Shown one piece after another: positions 22,681 to 33,961 of a stretch of 64,000 nucleotides of DNA (position 1 is the stretch's first letter; every line of letters begins with the position of its first letter). A program made the position numbers and the translations under genes. The notes under the pieces were generated by a model. The model searched no databases. It saw only the letters and a list, made by a program, of their open reading frames with translations, and was not told where the DNA came from. This DNA is from Lasiosphaeris hirsuta (lineage: Eukaryota; Ascomycota; Sordariomycetes; Sordariales; Lasiosphaeriaceae). The stretch covers positions 310,001 through 374,000 of the forward strand of contig JAUKUA010000007.1 of the NCBI GenBank assembly GCA_030549175.1. Direction: 5' to 3'.

Positions 22681-24746
22681 TCACACTGGCCAGCAGTGGC
22701 TCAACAATGCCTCTAGCGGCTTCACTACGTAGTCATACACAGCCTCGACACACTCGGTGTCGTAGAGGTTAATGGTCGCCAGCCCAAGGTTGCCCCGGAT
22801 GCACCGCGACGTAATGTCATGCAGGACCACTCCCGCCTCGTCCTTTGCCTTCTTCTGCCACTCCATGGCGGCCATCAGACTTGTGTACTCCGTCGCGTTG
22901 CCCTGCCCGTCGCAGCACTTGTCCCAAAACGACCGGGACTCGATCGTCTGGCCAAACCACAGCTCCATAATCACGATGCCAAGCGCTAGAAGTGCGTTGC
23001 TGTGATCGCCTTCCCGGCTCGCTACCCTAGCGTCGAGGCCGGGGCCGGGGCTGGGGTCAGGGCTAGGGCCGGGGTCGTTGGGCTGGCGTCGGCCCGCCAC
23101 GGCGGCCTCACAGAGAACAAAGGGGTACTCGGCCAGTACCTGACCGTCCCTGTGCTGGAAGAGATGTACTGCTGCCTTGCTGCAGAACTGGGGGAGCCAG
23201 GGCGTGGGGTACAGCTCGAGCATGGCGTACGCCAGCGTCAAGGCAATGGACATTCTGTGGCGCCGAGACAGCTCCGGCGGCGCTGGCATCGGGGTGGCGG
23301 TCTGGTCGGCGCTCCGCGCCTCCTCCCCGTGGCGCGCCGTCGTCGCCGCTCTTATCAAGATCCTCTCCAGGCTGATGACGCGATCAACCTCGGCCGAGGT
23401 GAAGGACAAGGGCGGGCTCGCGCGCAAGACGTGGTAGGAGCCCTGGCCGTCCTCCAGACACCCGGGGCTGGCGTCCCCATCGCCGACACGCATCATCCGG
23501 CAGAGGTCTTTGACCGGGGCGGGGTTATCCGGGACTGTGACGACAGAGACGGCACTCCCCCTCGAAGGCAGTCTCTGGTGAAAAGACAGACTCCCGCTAC
23601 TCTGTGTCGCAGATGTCGTCTGAGTCGTGCTAATGCTCGTGCTCATGCTCGTGTTCATGCTCGTGCTCATGCTCGTGCTCATGCTCGTGCTCATGCTCGG
23701 GCTGCTGGCTTCGCTGATTACACTCCCAGGCCCCCCCCGCCCCGCGGACCCACCCGCGGGCACGGTGAGGAACGGTCTGGCAGGTTCCGCCGGCGAGACC
23801 ATGGTAGCTTGGAAGGCGCACCAGGAATCTCCGTCGTCCAGGGACACCTCGGGCACCGCCCAGGCGCGCGACCGTAGGGGAAACGATATGGTGAGGGGGC
23901 GCCTAGTCAGGCGCTGCGAGGCGGCCACCCGAGATCGCCCATCCATCAGTAGCTTGAACGCGTGGGGATCCTGGCAGCCGCAGGTCCAGGCCTTGCTGAT
24001 TGCCCTGTGCAGGCTCGCCGCCTGGCCCCTGGCCAGCCGAAAGGCTCGGTGCGCCGCAGTCGAGGTCCTCGATTGTCGCGATGGCGCCAGCGCCTCGGCC
24101 TCGACGTAGAGCTTGCCAACCCGATCAATCTGCCTCCCCAGGTCGGCGACCTGTTCCTGCCATCTCTTCTTGCCAATTGAGAACTGGAGCCTGCGGAATT
24201 GCTTCTGGATCTCGTGTCGTTTCCCGGCCGCCGCGCCCGGCAGGTCTGTGTCGTCCTTGCGGCAGGCATTCATTAGCGAGCTTTCAGAAAAAAAGAAAGA
24301 AAAAAAGAAAACAAAATGACGCCCAGGATGGGGACGACGGCGGAGGAGCTTACCGACGGCCCGCAGCGCTTCAGCTTTCTCGACATGTCGGCTAGATTGT
24401 CGTGGATCGACCTGATGGAAAACAGATAGTTGTCGTACTCGCCGTTCCCGCAGAGCTTCCGCTTGAACCTCAGTGTCAACTCGTCGCTCTTCCATCGCGG
24501 GTCCCGGGCGTCCTCCATCATCTCCATCATCTCAAACTCGGAGTTGGCGACAGAGCGGAGCGCGCCTTCGACATGCTGCCGGAAGATGATTTGTTCCCGG
24601 TTGAGATCGTTGACGAGTTTGGCGAACTCTCGGCGGAACAGGACCCAGTCCCGTAGTTTTTCGCAACCATCTTGGTACCGCTCGAGCAGGCCGATTACCA
24701 GCGGGAACACGGCCAGTGCGAGGCTGACGGCCTCTATTCCAGACAT
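22681..24746 (-). CDS. DUF7580-type protein (fungal NLR/HET-associated family), first copy
   Basis: Exon 1 is 24746-24354 and exon 2 is 24255-22681, giving 655 residues. The 98-bp intron starts GTAAGC and is taken to end CGCAAG at 24256, because only that acceptor keeps the frame; a GCTAATG branch lies nearby. The N-terminus (GIEAVSLALAVFPLVIGLLE) is the usual hydrophobic opening. Helical regions follow (FRREFAKLVNDLNREQ, KKRWQEQVADL). The C-terminal half has the DUF7580 pattern: RMSIALTLAYAMLELYPTPWL, then ALGIVIMELWFGQ and a final helix. A Ser/Met/Thr repeat made of a 12-bp unit lies mid-protein. The role is unknown; relatives occur next to STAND and HET genes. It is divergent from the ankyrin gene. 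Confidence 0.82.
23628..23698 (-). repeat. 12-bp coding tandem repeat (Met-Ser-Thr-Ser units)
   Basis: Six to seven copies of a 12-bp unit (plus strand GCTCGTGCTCAT) encode repeated MSTS, once MNTS and once ISTT at the end. It lies in-frame in the DUF7580 gene. Confidence 0.9.
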
Positions 24747-25208
24747 AATATCTCGGATTAAGGGCTGTGGCAGATTCCGGGTGTGTTTTGCTTCTCGCAG
24801 AAGAGGGAATACAGCATCGTCGCTAGCATGATGAGCCTTCCCGTCCCTTTCCCCTTCCTGACGAGGGTGGGAGGAGCCTGATGGAGGTGGGCTCTCTCTG
24901 ACCGTGGCGCGGAGCGGCGCGAAGCGGTTACACAACACTACACTAGCAGCGGCAGGCCACCCATCCCCTGGCGATTTGCAGGCAAGCGGCGCCTCCGAGA
25001 CCTAAAGAGCCTGGCCTGGCGGTTAAGTACTGTGTCCCACTCAATCAACGGCCAAAGTTATCCCTCGTAACGAAAGTCGCGGTGTGTTGCAGCATCCGCT
25101 CCACCCCACCACTCAAGCGACCTGCTGATCGAACACCTCTCCCCACACGGCCCGCGCTTGCGAAAGGAAAGAAGAAGAAGAAGAAGAAAAAAACACAAAG
25201 CATAAACA
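24747..25208. promoter_or_regulatory. Shared bidirectional promoter of the DUF7580 and ankyrin genes
   Basis: The two start codons (24746 minus, 25209 plus) face away from each other across 462 bp. The part nearest the ankyrin start is purine-rich with GAA repeats (about 25165-25192). No named operator is recognised; the arrangement itself suggests co-regulation. Confidence 0.6.
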
Positions 25209-28200
25209 ATGGCGGCGATGGCTTCCGGTCCTGGCCCCATAATGCTCGAGGCGTCTCGAGCGAGGCGACGACTGCGAGAGCTATGCCTTGACATGGGCAG
25301 AAAAAAAACATCAGGCGCTGTGCCCGAAGGCGTCGATGCCGACGACTCGTATCTTTCCAGCTGCCTAGACAGACTCAATATCTGGGCGGGCAGCTTGGGC
25401 GTTTTCCAGAAGGGCGAGGCCTCGCTCGACTCGCGTCTTTCGAGCCACATGCTCGTCAAGGAAGTCGTTCGGCTGCTCAGGCAACTCAACCAGCTTATCT
25501 CGGATTGTGAGTACTTTGCGTCCGATGGGTACCTATCCTCTGGGCCCGCCCGAGGGAGGGGAGACCCAGACCTAACGCTGTAGCACAATAGTCCAGAGTA
25601 TCCTTGACGGCGAGAGGACGCAGGCTGTTTGGGCTAGGGGATCGATGCAGATATGTGCTGCCGAGTTCTCGGACTCGGACGTTTTGACGGACGATGAAGA
25701 AGAAGAAGAAGAAGAAGAAGAAGAAAAAGAAGAAGAAAGTGCTTCCCGGGCCCCTGAGCATATGCCCGAGTCGGACGGGTCCGACGACATGATGACCGAG
25801 TCCAAGGACCTGCAGCTGTCGATCAACGAGTCCATCACCGGCCTGCTCAGGCTGTCGGTCCAGGTCCACAAATCATCCAGCAAGTCCAAGTTTGCAAAGT
25901 CGTCCCTCGACCAGGACTACGCCGTCGGCCCCGACATCAGCCACGTCCGAGACTTCTTCCCCCACGCCGCCGCCAACGACGCCCTCGTGGAGCGGCTGGG
26001 CAAGGCAAACGCCCAGAGGCGGCAGTGGCTGGGGTACCGGCGCCGGCATCGAGAAAAACTCTCGGTGGATTTCTCGGGCTCGGGGGGGGAACCACTCCTC
26101 CCCGCCCTCGTCAGTGCGGGAGGAGGCCGTGATGACGAGCCCGCCGTCACGTCCCCAATCGATGACCAGCCCTCCGGGTACCCCCCGAGCCTCACCGGAA
26201 CCAAAGCAACGACATTCAGGTCCCGCGCCACCCCCACCGTAATTTCACAATCCGTCATGCCCGATACCGTGTTCGGACGGTCCTCGAGAGCCACTGCCAG
26301 CGAGCTGAGGCTCCTGGTTCCAGATCCGCCCCACGACTTGGTCTTGGGCGAGCCTTATTTTTGCCGGTACTGCTGTAACGTCATTGAGATTTCTGGCAGA
26401 AATGCATGGCAGTAAGATAGTCACCTCTCCCTCCCTCCCTCTCTCCTTCTCTCTCCCTCTCTCTCTCTCCCCTCCTTTTTCTCTCGCTGACGCGACCAAC
26501 AATGCATCAAGTAAGCACGTACATGCCGACCTGTCGTCCTACAGCTGCACCTTTGAAAGGTGCGACGAGATATTCTTCGAATCGAAGCACAAGTGGTGGG
26601 CACACGAGAACGAGTCCCACAGGAAGAGGTGGTCGTGCGGGATATGTCACACTCCACGGCCGAATCTCGCTGCCATGACAGACCACCTGCGGACTGCGCA
26701 CCCAGACCAAGTGCCAGAGCACCAGGCCGAAGTCGTAGCATGCAGGTTCAGCAGGCCGCTGGCGTACATTGACGCCGCCGACTGCCCCCTTTGCGACTAC
26801 CCTGACGTCCTCCGCCGTCGGGGTGGCTACACGGACCAAGAAATCCGGCGGATCCCGAACGACAAGTTTGGCAGGCATCTCGGTCGCCACCTGGAGCAGC
26901 TTGCCCTGTTTGTTCTTCCTTTTAGCGACCTTGCCGGCGACGAGCACGAGGCATCAGATGCCGACGGCGGCGGCGGCGGCGGTGGTGGTGGTGGTAGTGG
27001 CGGTGGTGGCGAAGACTCCGAGTCGGACCGAGGAGACGCGAGCAGCGTCGGGATGGTGCGGCCTCGGGATCTATCGGTGCCCGACCTGGTCGAGAAGCTG
27101 TCCCAGGTGGCTGCGAGGCACAATCGAGACCCGGCGATGCTCGCCAAGCCGCCCGACCTAGCCATGCGCTGGCAGCCTCCGCAAGACTTCACCCCGCCGG
27201 CCGGGGACTTTGCGGCCGACGAGGCAAGCCTACTGCCCGCCCGCCAGGAGCCGCTCTACGGGGGCGACCTCCACACCGCCGGCTGGACGCGGGGGCTGGG
27301 CGACCGCAAGGAGGGCTTCTGCGCGCGGTGCCCGGCCCCGCATTGGGTCAACATCCCGGATGGCAGCTACCGCTTCCACCTCACCTATTTCCACGGTGTG
27401 CCGGAATCCGGGGTCCCCCTGCCGAGGCCTTCCACCATCAGGCCGGTAGAGGGGAGGAGCGGTACTTGGGAAGGATACTGCGACGCCTGTGAGGGGTGGC
27501 GGGTTCTCAAAAAGACGGCAAGAGGCTGGAGCTGGTACCGTCACTGGCTTAATGTAAGAAAAAAGCCTCTATATTTTCAAGCTTCTGGCAAAATGTGCTT
27601 AACTTACTTGGGTAACCCCCTCCTCTTCTTTCCCCTCTAGGATCACGCCCAAATTCTCAAAGTGCGAACAGACAAGACTAGAAGCGGCGCCGGCCCGGAG
27701 ATTGTGGGGGTACGAGAGATGCCCTCTGGGTCTAGGGGGGGAGGAATCCGCCCTCTCGCTACGGATGCAGAGTCCCTCGACCAAGTGACGCAAGCCGTTC
27801 CCGACGGCCTTGCCGACAATAAGCTTGTGAGGTATCAGCTCGACAGCCTAGCCAGGAACGACAGGCCCCGAGCGATGGAGCGGCTCCTAGCCCGGCTTGC
27901 CAGCAGCGCTCGCGGCGGCGGCGACGAGATCCGGACTGTGATCAACAGCGTGCCAGGTGAGGACGGTCAGAGCTTGCTAGCGCTATCGGCGTCCCATGGC
28001 ATGAGTCGCGTCGTCAGCCTCCTGCTCGATCTGGGGGCGGATCCCAACGCTCTCGGCCCCGACGGGAGGACGGCGCTCGACTGCGCGGCGGATGCCGGAT
28101 ATTTCACCATAGCACAGCAGCTGGTCGACGGCGGGGCTGACCCTTCTAGGGCCTCGGTCCTCAAGAGGATCCTCTCGGACGAGCGAGAATACGCCGGCGA

Positions 28201-29239
28201 GAGCGTCGAGGAGGTTGCGGTCGCGGAACGCTCCCGCACGTCAGCAGAGATCGACCCTGGCACGCTCGCGCCGCTCGGCAGGGCCGCCTACGAAGGTGAC
28301 ATAGACGAGGTTCAGGCCCTCCTCGGCGATGAGGATGCTGCTCCCTCCCGGTGCGACGTGGAGGAGGGGGGCCCAGAGGTCGGGTGCTCGCCGTTTCTCC
28401 TCGCCTCGATCCGCCGTCACCTGGCCATTATGGATCGACTGCTCTCGCGTGGTGCCAACATCAACGCGACATCCCCCCGCGGCTGGACACCGCTCATGCT
28501 GGCCGTCAAGCGCGAGGACGAGCCGTCCGTCTCGTTTCTCCTGTCGCGGGGGGCTGACGTCAACCACCTCTCGCCGGACCGGTGGACCGCGCTGGCCGAG
28601 GCCGCGAGCAGGCGCTCGACGCCGATCACGGTCCTGCTGCTCGAGGCCGGTGCTGACCCCGAGGTCCGCGCCCAGTCCGACTGGACCCCTCTCATGTACG
28701 CCGCCTACCGCGGCGATACCGAGGCCGTCGACCTCCTGCTCCGCGCCGGCGCTTCCTTCGACGAGATCTCAGCCCGCGACGAGACCGCCATGCTGCTCGC
28801 CGCCGCGAGTGGCTCCCCTGCCGTGGTGCGCCGCCTCCTCGATGCAGGATGCTCGCCCGAGCCGATATGGTCGAGAGCGGAGCTGGCCCCCGCCGCTGCC
28901 CGCGCTGCAAACAAGGCATTCATGGGAAAAGACGGGGGCCAGGGTGAGGGCGAGGCTATTAGATTCGACGTCGCCGCCGTCACCAAGGACCCTCCGGCCA
29001 TCACGGGATCGCAGCAGCGTATCGAGCGGACATTCAAGGTCGGCTGGACGCCGCTAATGGTGGCGTGCCAAGTTGGCAGCTCCGACACTGTCGCCATGTT
29101 GTTAGACGCGGGCGCGAACCTGGAGCCCCGGAGTCCCATGTTCAAGACCGCCCTGGAGATCGCAAAGGAGAATGGCAGAACCGAGCTTGTAGCGTATCTC
29201 GAAGAGAGGCTGGGGGATCCATTGATGTCGAGTCCGTAA
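25209..29239 (+). CDS. Large C2H2-like / ankyrin-repeat protein
   Basis: Exons 25209-25506, 25592-26411, 26512-27553 and 27641-29239 give 1,252 residues with consistent phases. The N-terminal helical domain (IWAGSLGVFQKGEASLDSRL) is that of a multicopy fungal family. A GAA-encoded acidic run lies near residue 134. After exon 3 begins comes a zinc-finger-like block with paired Cys/His (YSCTFERCDEIFF, WSCGICH, DHLRTAHPD) and the common LGRHLEQLALFVLPF segment. A Gly-rich run near residue 520 follows. From about residue 827 to the end there are roughly ten ankyrin repeats, e.g. GWTPLMLAVKREDEPSVSF and DWTPLMYAAYRGDTEAVDLL. Such proteins are thought to be intracellular recognition or scaffold proteins. 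Intron 2 is a long CT-rich tract. Function is inferred from family only. Confidence 0.88.
25695..25738 (+). repeat. GAA trinucleotide repeat, coding (poly-Glu)
   Basis: Consecutive GAA codons with a few A changes encode an acidic stretch near residue 134 of the ankyrin protein. Confidence 0.9.
26964..27010 (+). repeat. GGC/GGT repeat, coding (poly-Gly)
   Basis: In-frame GGC and GGT codons form a Gly/Ser linker between the zinc-finger-like part and the EDSESDRGDASSVG segment; the linked segment is duplicated at 17.7 kb. Confidence 0.85.
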
Positions 29240-30803
29240 CGTGGCAATTCTTGCTAGTGCTGCGAGTCATGATATCGGTGCAGCATGATTCGTTTTCGAG
29301 CGTGGTTGACGCACTAACATAGGTACTGGCAACGTTTGCAAAGGAGGATTTGCCCCGGGAACGGGTACCTCGGGCAAGTACAGCGGCCAGCAGTCTGAAC
29401 AGAGTGTACGGGGAAATGGTCCCCTTCTTCAGGGGCCACATCTGAGCCGGATCCATCCGCAACAGTACGAGGATCAAACATGTTATTATAACCAGTTTTG
29501 TATGATGTGAATATGTCAAGCTGATGCTGTCCCTTCTTCGAGGGGGATATTAAGCGATATCAGGCCATGTCAAACCTTTGACATATAGGCATAAACCCCC
29601 CAATCCCAACCCCAACCTCAACCCCTCCTGCTAGGTATCCACGCTGAAACGGACGTAATGCTGAGGTTCTACCGATTCTAGGAGTACAAGGATGTTTTGG
29701 GGCCGAAGGTCCTGATAAGCGCTAATTTGAGAGAGAAAGTACGAGCAAAACGAGTCCCCAACATCTCGCGGAAGGCCACCTACCTTTTCAGGACCAAGTC
29801 CCCAGCTTTGCACAAGTGGTAGGTCCGGTCCAGCCCCAGCAGAACAGAGAAGAAGCTCTGCTAAAAGCCGGCGCACTCCGCTATTGGCATCATGATATGA
29901 AACCTTTTAGTATGGGCTATCGGTAAATACAGGACACTGCAAATGACATTCTGACGTCGGTGCGGGAGCCGGAGCAAGGTAGCCAACGCCTTGTTAGGCT
30001 GCGGAATTTAATGGAGCCTGTTGCTTCTAGGTTGTTAGTTGGTAGATCAGCACCTCCCAGTCTCGGCGTTCTCAAGAATGTCATTGACCGGCACAGCTGC
30101 TCCTAGCGAAGCGTCGGCCCCCAGGCGCACCAGACTGACAAGAACCGCCAGTGCGCCAAACAACGTTTCTTCTCAAGGTATAGCGCAATGTACAAGATGA
30201 AACGTCACCACAACCAACGTATGAAGCGGCTCCAGCTTAAGCTCTAGACCACAGTTTATATAACGCCGGACGAAGAGTCCGTTCAGCATATCAACTGAGC
30301 GCCACGTAGGCGAGCCTAGCACGGTAATCACGTTGCGGCAGATGGCGCGCTTCTGCTTTGTCGGGATCTGTATCTATCTATGCTGTAATAAGGGGCGGAT
30401 GAGAGGGGAGTCAGTATCCTGTCTACCGTGAATCTACTTTTCCTCTCGAGGAAAGCGGTAACAGGGTCAAACCAGGCGTTGACGTTCCCGGGAGCGAGGC
30501 TTATAGGGATCAATCTCCTCAATCCTTTCCAAGGGCCCCTCCACTTCGGCTGCATGATATAGAAGCACCTGTTTGCTCGTGAATTGACCTTTCAGTCTAC
30601 GAACAAGGGTCTAGCTTATGAAGCTTATCTTGTTCTCAGCGACCGCTTCTAAAGCTCCCGTGTTGACCTGTTGGATGACATCAAGGACATGAACTGACCA
30701 CCGGCAGAGCTACGTGAGAGTTTCCAGCCTCTGTATCCGCTCTGTGTGCTATGGGCATAACTAAGCAACGATATATTATAAATGTCTGTGATATGTGCAT
30801 ACA
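29240..30803. other. Spacer with a possible kinase-loop relic
   Basis: A minus-strand segment (about 29727-29631) reads DLRPQNILVLLE after a T/C-rich acceptor, resembling the D-L-K/R-P-x-N catalytic loop of protein kinases. It is short, lacks the rest of a kinase domain and could be chance. No other gene is supported here. Confidence 0.3.
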
Positions 30804-31020
30804 ATCCAGCCCTGGTTTGTTTGTTGGCATATGACCCTTCCCCCCAACGCCCAGAGAGAGATATTGCAGCCCTGGAAGGTCTTCCAGCATCGAAAAAGGC
30901 ATTTCTGGCATTGAAAAAGGCATATTCGGTATTTTGCAGGGTTTTCTGTGTTTATGGCGGGTAATCTCTCTCACAATCAGGCCTGTCAGGTCTCACGCTA
31001 ACAAACAAACAGGGTTGGAT
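30804..31020 (+). mobile_element. MITE-like element, complete copy (217 bp)
   Basis: Imperfect terminal inverted repeats of about 24 bp: left ATCCAGCCCTGGTTTGTTTG, right end reads AACAAACAGGGTTGGAT, its inverse. The flanks share CATAC (left CATACA, right CATACG), a possible target-site duplication. There is no coding capacity. Interior motifs (AGCCCTGGAAGG, AAAAAGGCAT) recur in copies at 52.4 kb and 62.8 kb. Confidence 0.75.
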
Positions 31021-31537
31021 CATACGGACGACTGACCGGGGTCGCGGTTCCTTTCGGGTTCCATTTTGGGCCTGGGCTGCGTGGCTGCGTCTCGAGGGCA
31101 TGCAGGGCAGGCGCTTATCCGAACAGCCGATATTCTTGGTGGCCCCCTGTTAGCAACATACCGCTTTCCATTTCTCTACGATGGTTGAAATCCCAAGCGG
31201 ATTGGAGCGATAAATGGTATTGATTGAGACATCTTGTATCATAGCCATTGCTGGTCTAGGTCATACTCGTCAACCAATAACTGGCGATGTTGTGTCGTGC
31301 CAATGTGTTGCAGGACTCTGGACTCTGCGGCTGACACGACTTGGATTCAATTGCTGACACTCGTCGGACGTTCTGTCGGGAGTGCCCCTCTCCCAGACGC
31401 ACACGGGGTGCTGCGCCTAGGCAGGCCAGCAGGCCTTATGCTACAGCGCGCATTGCCGCTCCAACACCTTCGCTCCAAAGACCTCACAACCGCGGGTTGC
31501 CCACCCGCGACCTAAGTCGATTCATTCCACAACACAC
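31021..31537. other. Spacer upstream of the esterase gene
   Basis: Esterase promoter region; no gene seen. Confidence 0.35.
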
Positions 31538-32350
31538 ATGGCGCCCCAAGACCTCGACTGCAAGGTTGTTACCCCGCAGGAAGGGGCGGGCCACACACAT
31601 ACCGTCATATTTCTGCACGGCCGCGGGTCCAGCGCCGCAAGATTCGCGTACGACCTGATGGCCCTCACGACCGATTCCCAAGGGCGCAGCTTTAAAGACC
31701 ATCTGCCATCGGTGCGATGGGTTATCCCTCAGAGCGACCTCCGCCCCGTTGCGCGATTTCCGAAAGCAATGGTCTCGCAATGGTTCGACACCTGGAATAT
31801 CGCCGACCTCTCCCAGCGCGAGGAGTTGCAGACCCAAGGACTGAGAGAGAGTGTCGCGAGTATTCGAGTTATCATTGAGCGCGAGGCAGGTTTGCTTGGT
31901 GGACGCTGGGACCGTGTTGTCTTGGCCGGTGTGAGCCAGGGCGGCGCGACAGCTGCGCATGCGCTGTTCAATCTGGCAGTTCCCGAGAACGAGGGTGGCG
32001 CGCCGCGGCGGTTGGGTGGGATGATGACGTTTTGCAGCAGGATGCCATTTCCGAGAAGAAGTCTTGGGGAGACGAGGAAGGTGTTGGATTTGGAAGACGT
32101 TCCGATCGACGATGAGGTGATTCGCAATACACCGGTGTTGTGGCAGCACTGCGTGGATGACCCGCTGGTTAGCATCGAGTATGGAAGGGAGCTGAAGGAT
32201 GCGCTTTTGAGGTTTGGGGCACAGCTGCAGTGGAAGGAGTACCCCGAGGGGGGACACTGGATCCAGCAGCCAAACGGAATCGAGGATGCAGTTGCGTGGT
32301 TCAACGACAAGGTGCTCAAAGCTGCTGATACCGGCAGCAGGTCGGCTTGA
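31538..32350 (+). CDS. Phospholipase/carboxylesterase (acyl-protein thioesterase-like)
   Basis: Single-exon alpha/beta hydrolase of 270 residues. The oxyanion region is TVIFLHGRGSSAARF. The nucleophile elbow is GVSQGG (Ser133). The acid is in HCVDDPLVSIEYG (Asp207 or 208), and the His is in EGGHWIQQP (His240), all in the order of the APT1/LYPLA family. No signal peptide, so a cytosolic enzyme is expected. Known relatives cleave acyl thioesters from proteins or hydrolyse small esters. It lies next to a secreted-protein/oxidoreductase/methyltransferase group, but whether it works with them is unknown. Confidence 0.92.
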   Translation: MAPQDLDCKVVTPQEGAGHTHTVIFLHGRGSSAARFAYDLMALTTDSQGRSFKDHLPSVRWVIPQSDLRPVARFPKAMVSQWFDTWNIADLSQREELQTQGLRESVASIRVIIEREAGLLGGRWDRVVLAGVSQGGATAAHALFNLAVPENEGGAPRRLGGMMTFCSRMPFPRRSLGETRKVLDLEDVPIDDEVIRNTPVLWQHCVDDPLVSIEYGRELKDALLRFGAQLQWKEYPEGGHWIQQPNGIEDAVAWFNDKVLKAADTGSRSA

Positions 32351-32539
32351 CAGGAGAGGTATTTTCGAACCCGCAGAAGACCAAAAGAAACTCCCCGATT
32401 GTCCACAAAACCATGTCCAGGGCCTGGAAGAAAACGGGTCTGGGAGCGGAACCCGAGAGGTCTTAAGAGGCACTCACGAGTCACGACTAGATTCAGTGCC
32501 GCCGAATCGTGTGATTTTCCTTTTCATCATCTGCCTGCT

Positions 32540-33190
32540 GAACCCGCATCAATTTACTGACACGTCCAAGCAAATTCATTAACGCTGAGGCGTCGACTTC
32601 GCTGATTTCTGCCACCCCGAAGAAGAAGAAAAAGGCCGATGCCGAGCAGAACCATCACACTCTTGAGGAACTCCTTTCCTGGGAGCATGAGGACTCGGCT
32701 GAGTACACTTTCAGTCCTCCGAACGCTCTTCCCACTCCTCCCACTCCCAGCTTGGCCACCGATGAGATTTCCCAAAAAGCAAACCTATTACGACAAGGGA
32801 TTGAGCCTGGGATCTACAAGGACATGAAGTGGCAAGTAAACACTTCGCCTTCCTTTTGCTTTTCTCTTTCGCATGGGTGAGCACTAAAATTTGGTATCCG
32901 CAAAGAAGTCGTGTAAGACTAGCAAAGCCCGCTTTGACTTTTCGATCGGTGCCGCGTCTGAAGATGTCATATTTTGCGCGCTTGGTCTCACAAAGGATGG
33001 AAACAAGCAATGGAAGCAAAAAAAGATGCCCATTGGTGAGTTTCAGAATTCAGTCGGATACATCAAACAGAACGTGAGTGCCGTTGCCCCTTCCATGTCC
33101 TTGGCTCGCTGTATTGATACCATGGCAGATTCGATATGGAGTTCTTATGACGGGAGAAAATTCTATCGTCAGGTGGAGTGCAGAAAATAG
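32540..33190 (+). pseudogene. Coding relic without start, unidentified
   Basis: From about 32540 the plus strand reads a Lys/Glu-rich protein (TPKKKKKADAEQNHHTLEE, then YTFSPPNALPTPPTPSL). It runs to GTAAAC near 32834, then after a T-rich stretch and AAAG at 32909 reads KSCKTSKARFDFSIGAAS and GLTKDGNKQWKQKK up to GTGAGT sites. No upstream ATG in frame is found; a TGA precedes the first block. Codon use looks genuine, so it is probably the 3' part of a decayed gene. Function unknown. Confidence 0.4.
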
Positions 33191-33652
33191 CACTCTCCGT
33201 GTCTCCGGTACATATGGATTGCCGTAACATCTCCCAACGTCCTATGATGAAAAGCAGGTCTTGTTCTCTGTGGTGAATTGGGTTGATCTTGCGTTTGGAA
33301 CAATTTGTGGATGCACATGAATCTTGAAAGGGAGCTTCGAACTTGGCAAGCAAACATTGAACTGCGTCAGTTTCAAGAGACGGAAACAGGTGGCCTGGGA
33401 GGGAGGAGATGACTCAACCCTCGGCCAGAAAGCCGCCGAGTTTTGACTTGAGCCGATGCGATGACAATGGGGGGCCAAGTCAGAATGTTGATAACGGAGA
33501 AGGATCGCGATATGCATACGCTTCATCCCTTCAAGATTGAGTCACACTCATTACATGACGTATAGAAGGCCCTCCTTGAAGCATTTGTCAACCCAGTAGC
33601 CTGGCGTTGTTGACCTTGCACATATGGGCTGTCAATTTTCATCTGGTTTTAC

Positions 33653-33790
33653 CTGACACAGTTGCACCTCTGGAGGATGTGTGAAATCTAAGCGCCTCCG
33701 CTCATAACCGATTCATCTTGTTTTTTACTTGACACAGTTGCGCCTCCAGAGGACGTGGGAAACCAAAGTGCCTCCGCTCGTAGCCGATAC
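33653..33790 (+). repeat. Diverged tandem duplication upstream of the secreted-protein gene
   Basis: Two copies about 76 bp apart, each starting near TGACACAGTTGC and ending CTCCGCTC-TA-CCGAT. Most differences are C/T or A/G transitions, as expected from RIP or cytosine deamination. Confidence 0.75.
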
Positions 33791-33799
33791 CACAAGGCC

Positions 33800-33843
33800 T
33801 ATATATAGGTCCTTCCATTGCCCCCCCCCCCCCCCCCCCCCCC
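33800..33843 (+). promoter_or_regulatory. TATA box and C23 tract of the secreted-protein gene
   Basis: TATATATA (33800-33807) within the imperfect palindrome GGCCTATATATAGGTCC, followed by 23 C (33821-33843). The start codon lies about 155 bp downstream, a reasonable core-promoter spacing with a CT-rich leader. Confidence 0.6.
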
Positions 33844-33961
33844 GAACACACCAAATCAAACCCAAGCTTCTCATCATCTTCCACCTTCCTCATACAAAGT
33901 ATCCTGCCCGAATACCTCACGCCTTCCCCAAACACCTCATCAACCACTTCACGCAAGCAAA

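Noticed and set aside
29631..29876. Protein kinase gene suggested by DLRPQNILV.
   Set aside because: Only the catalytic-loop-like string is present; kept as a note in the spacer entry, not as a gene.
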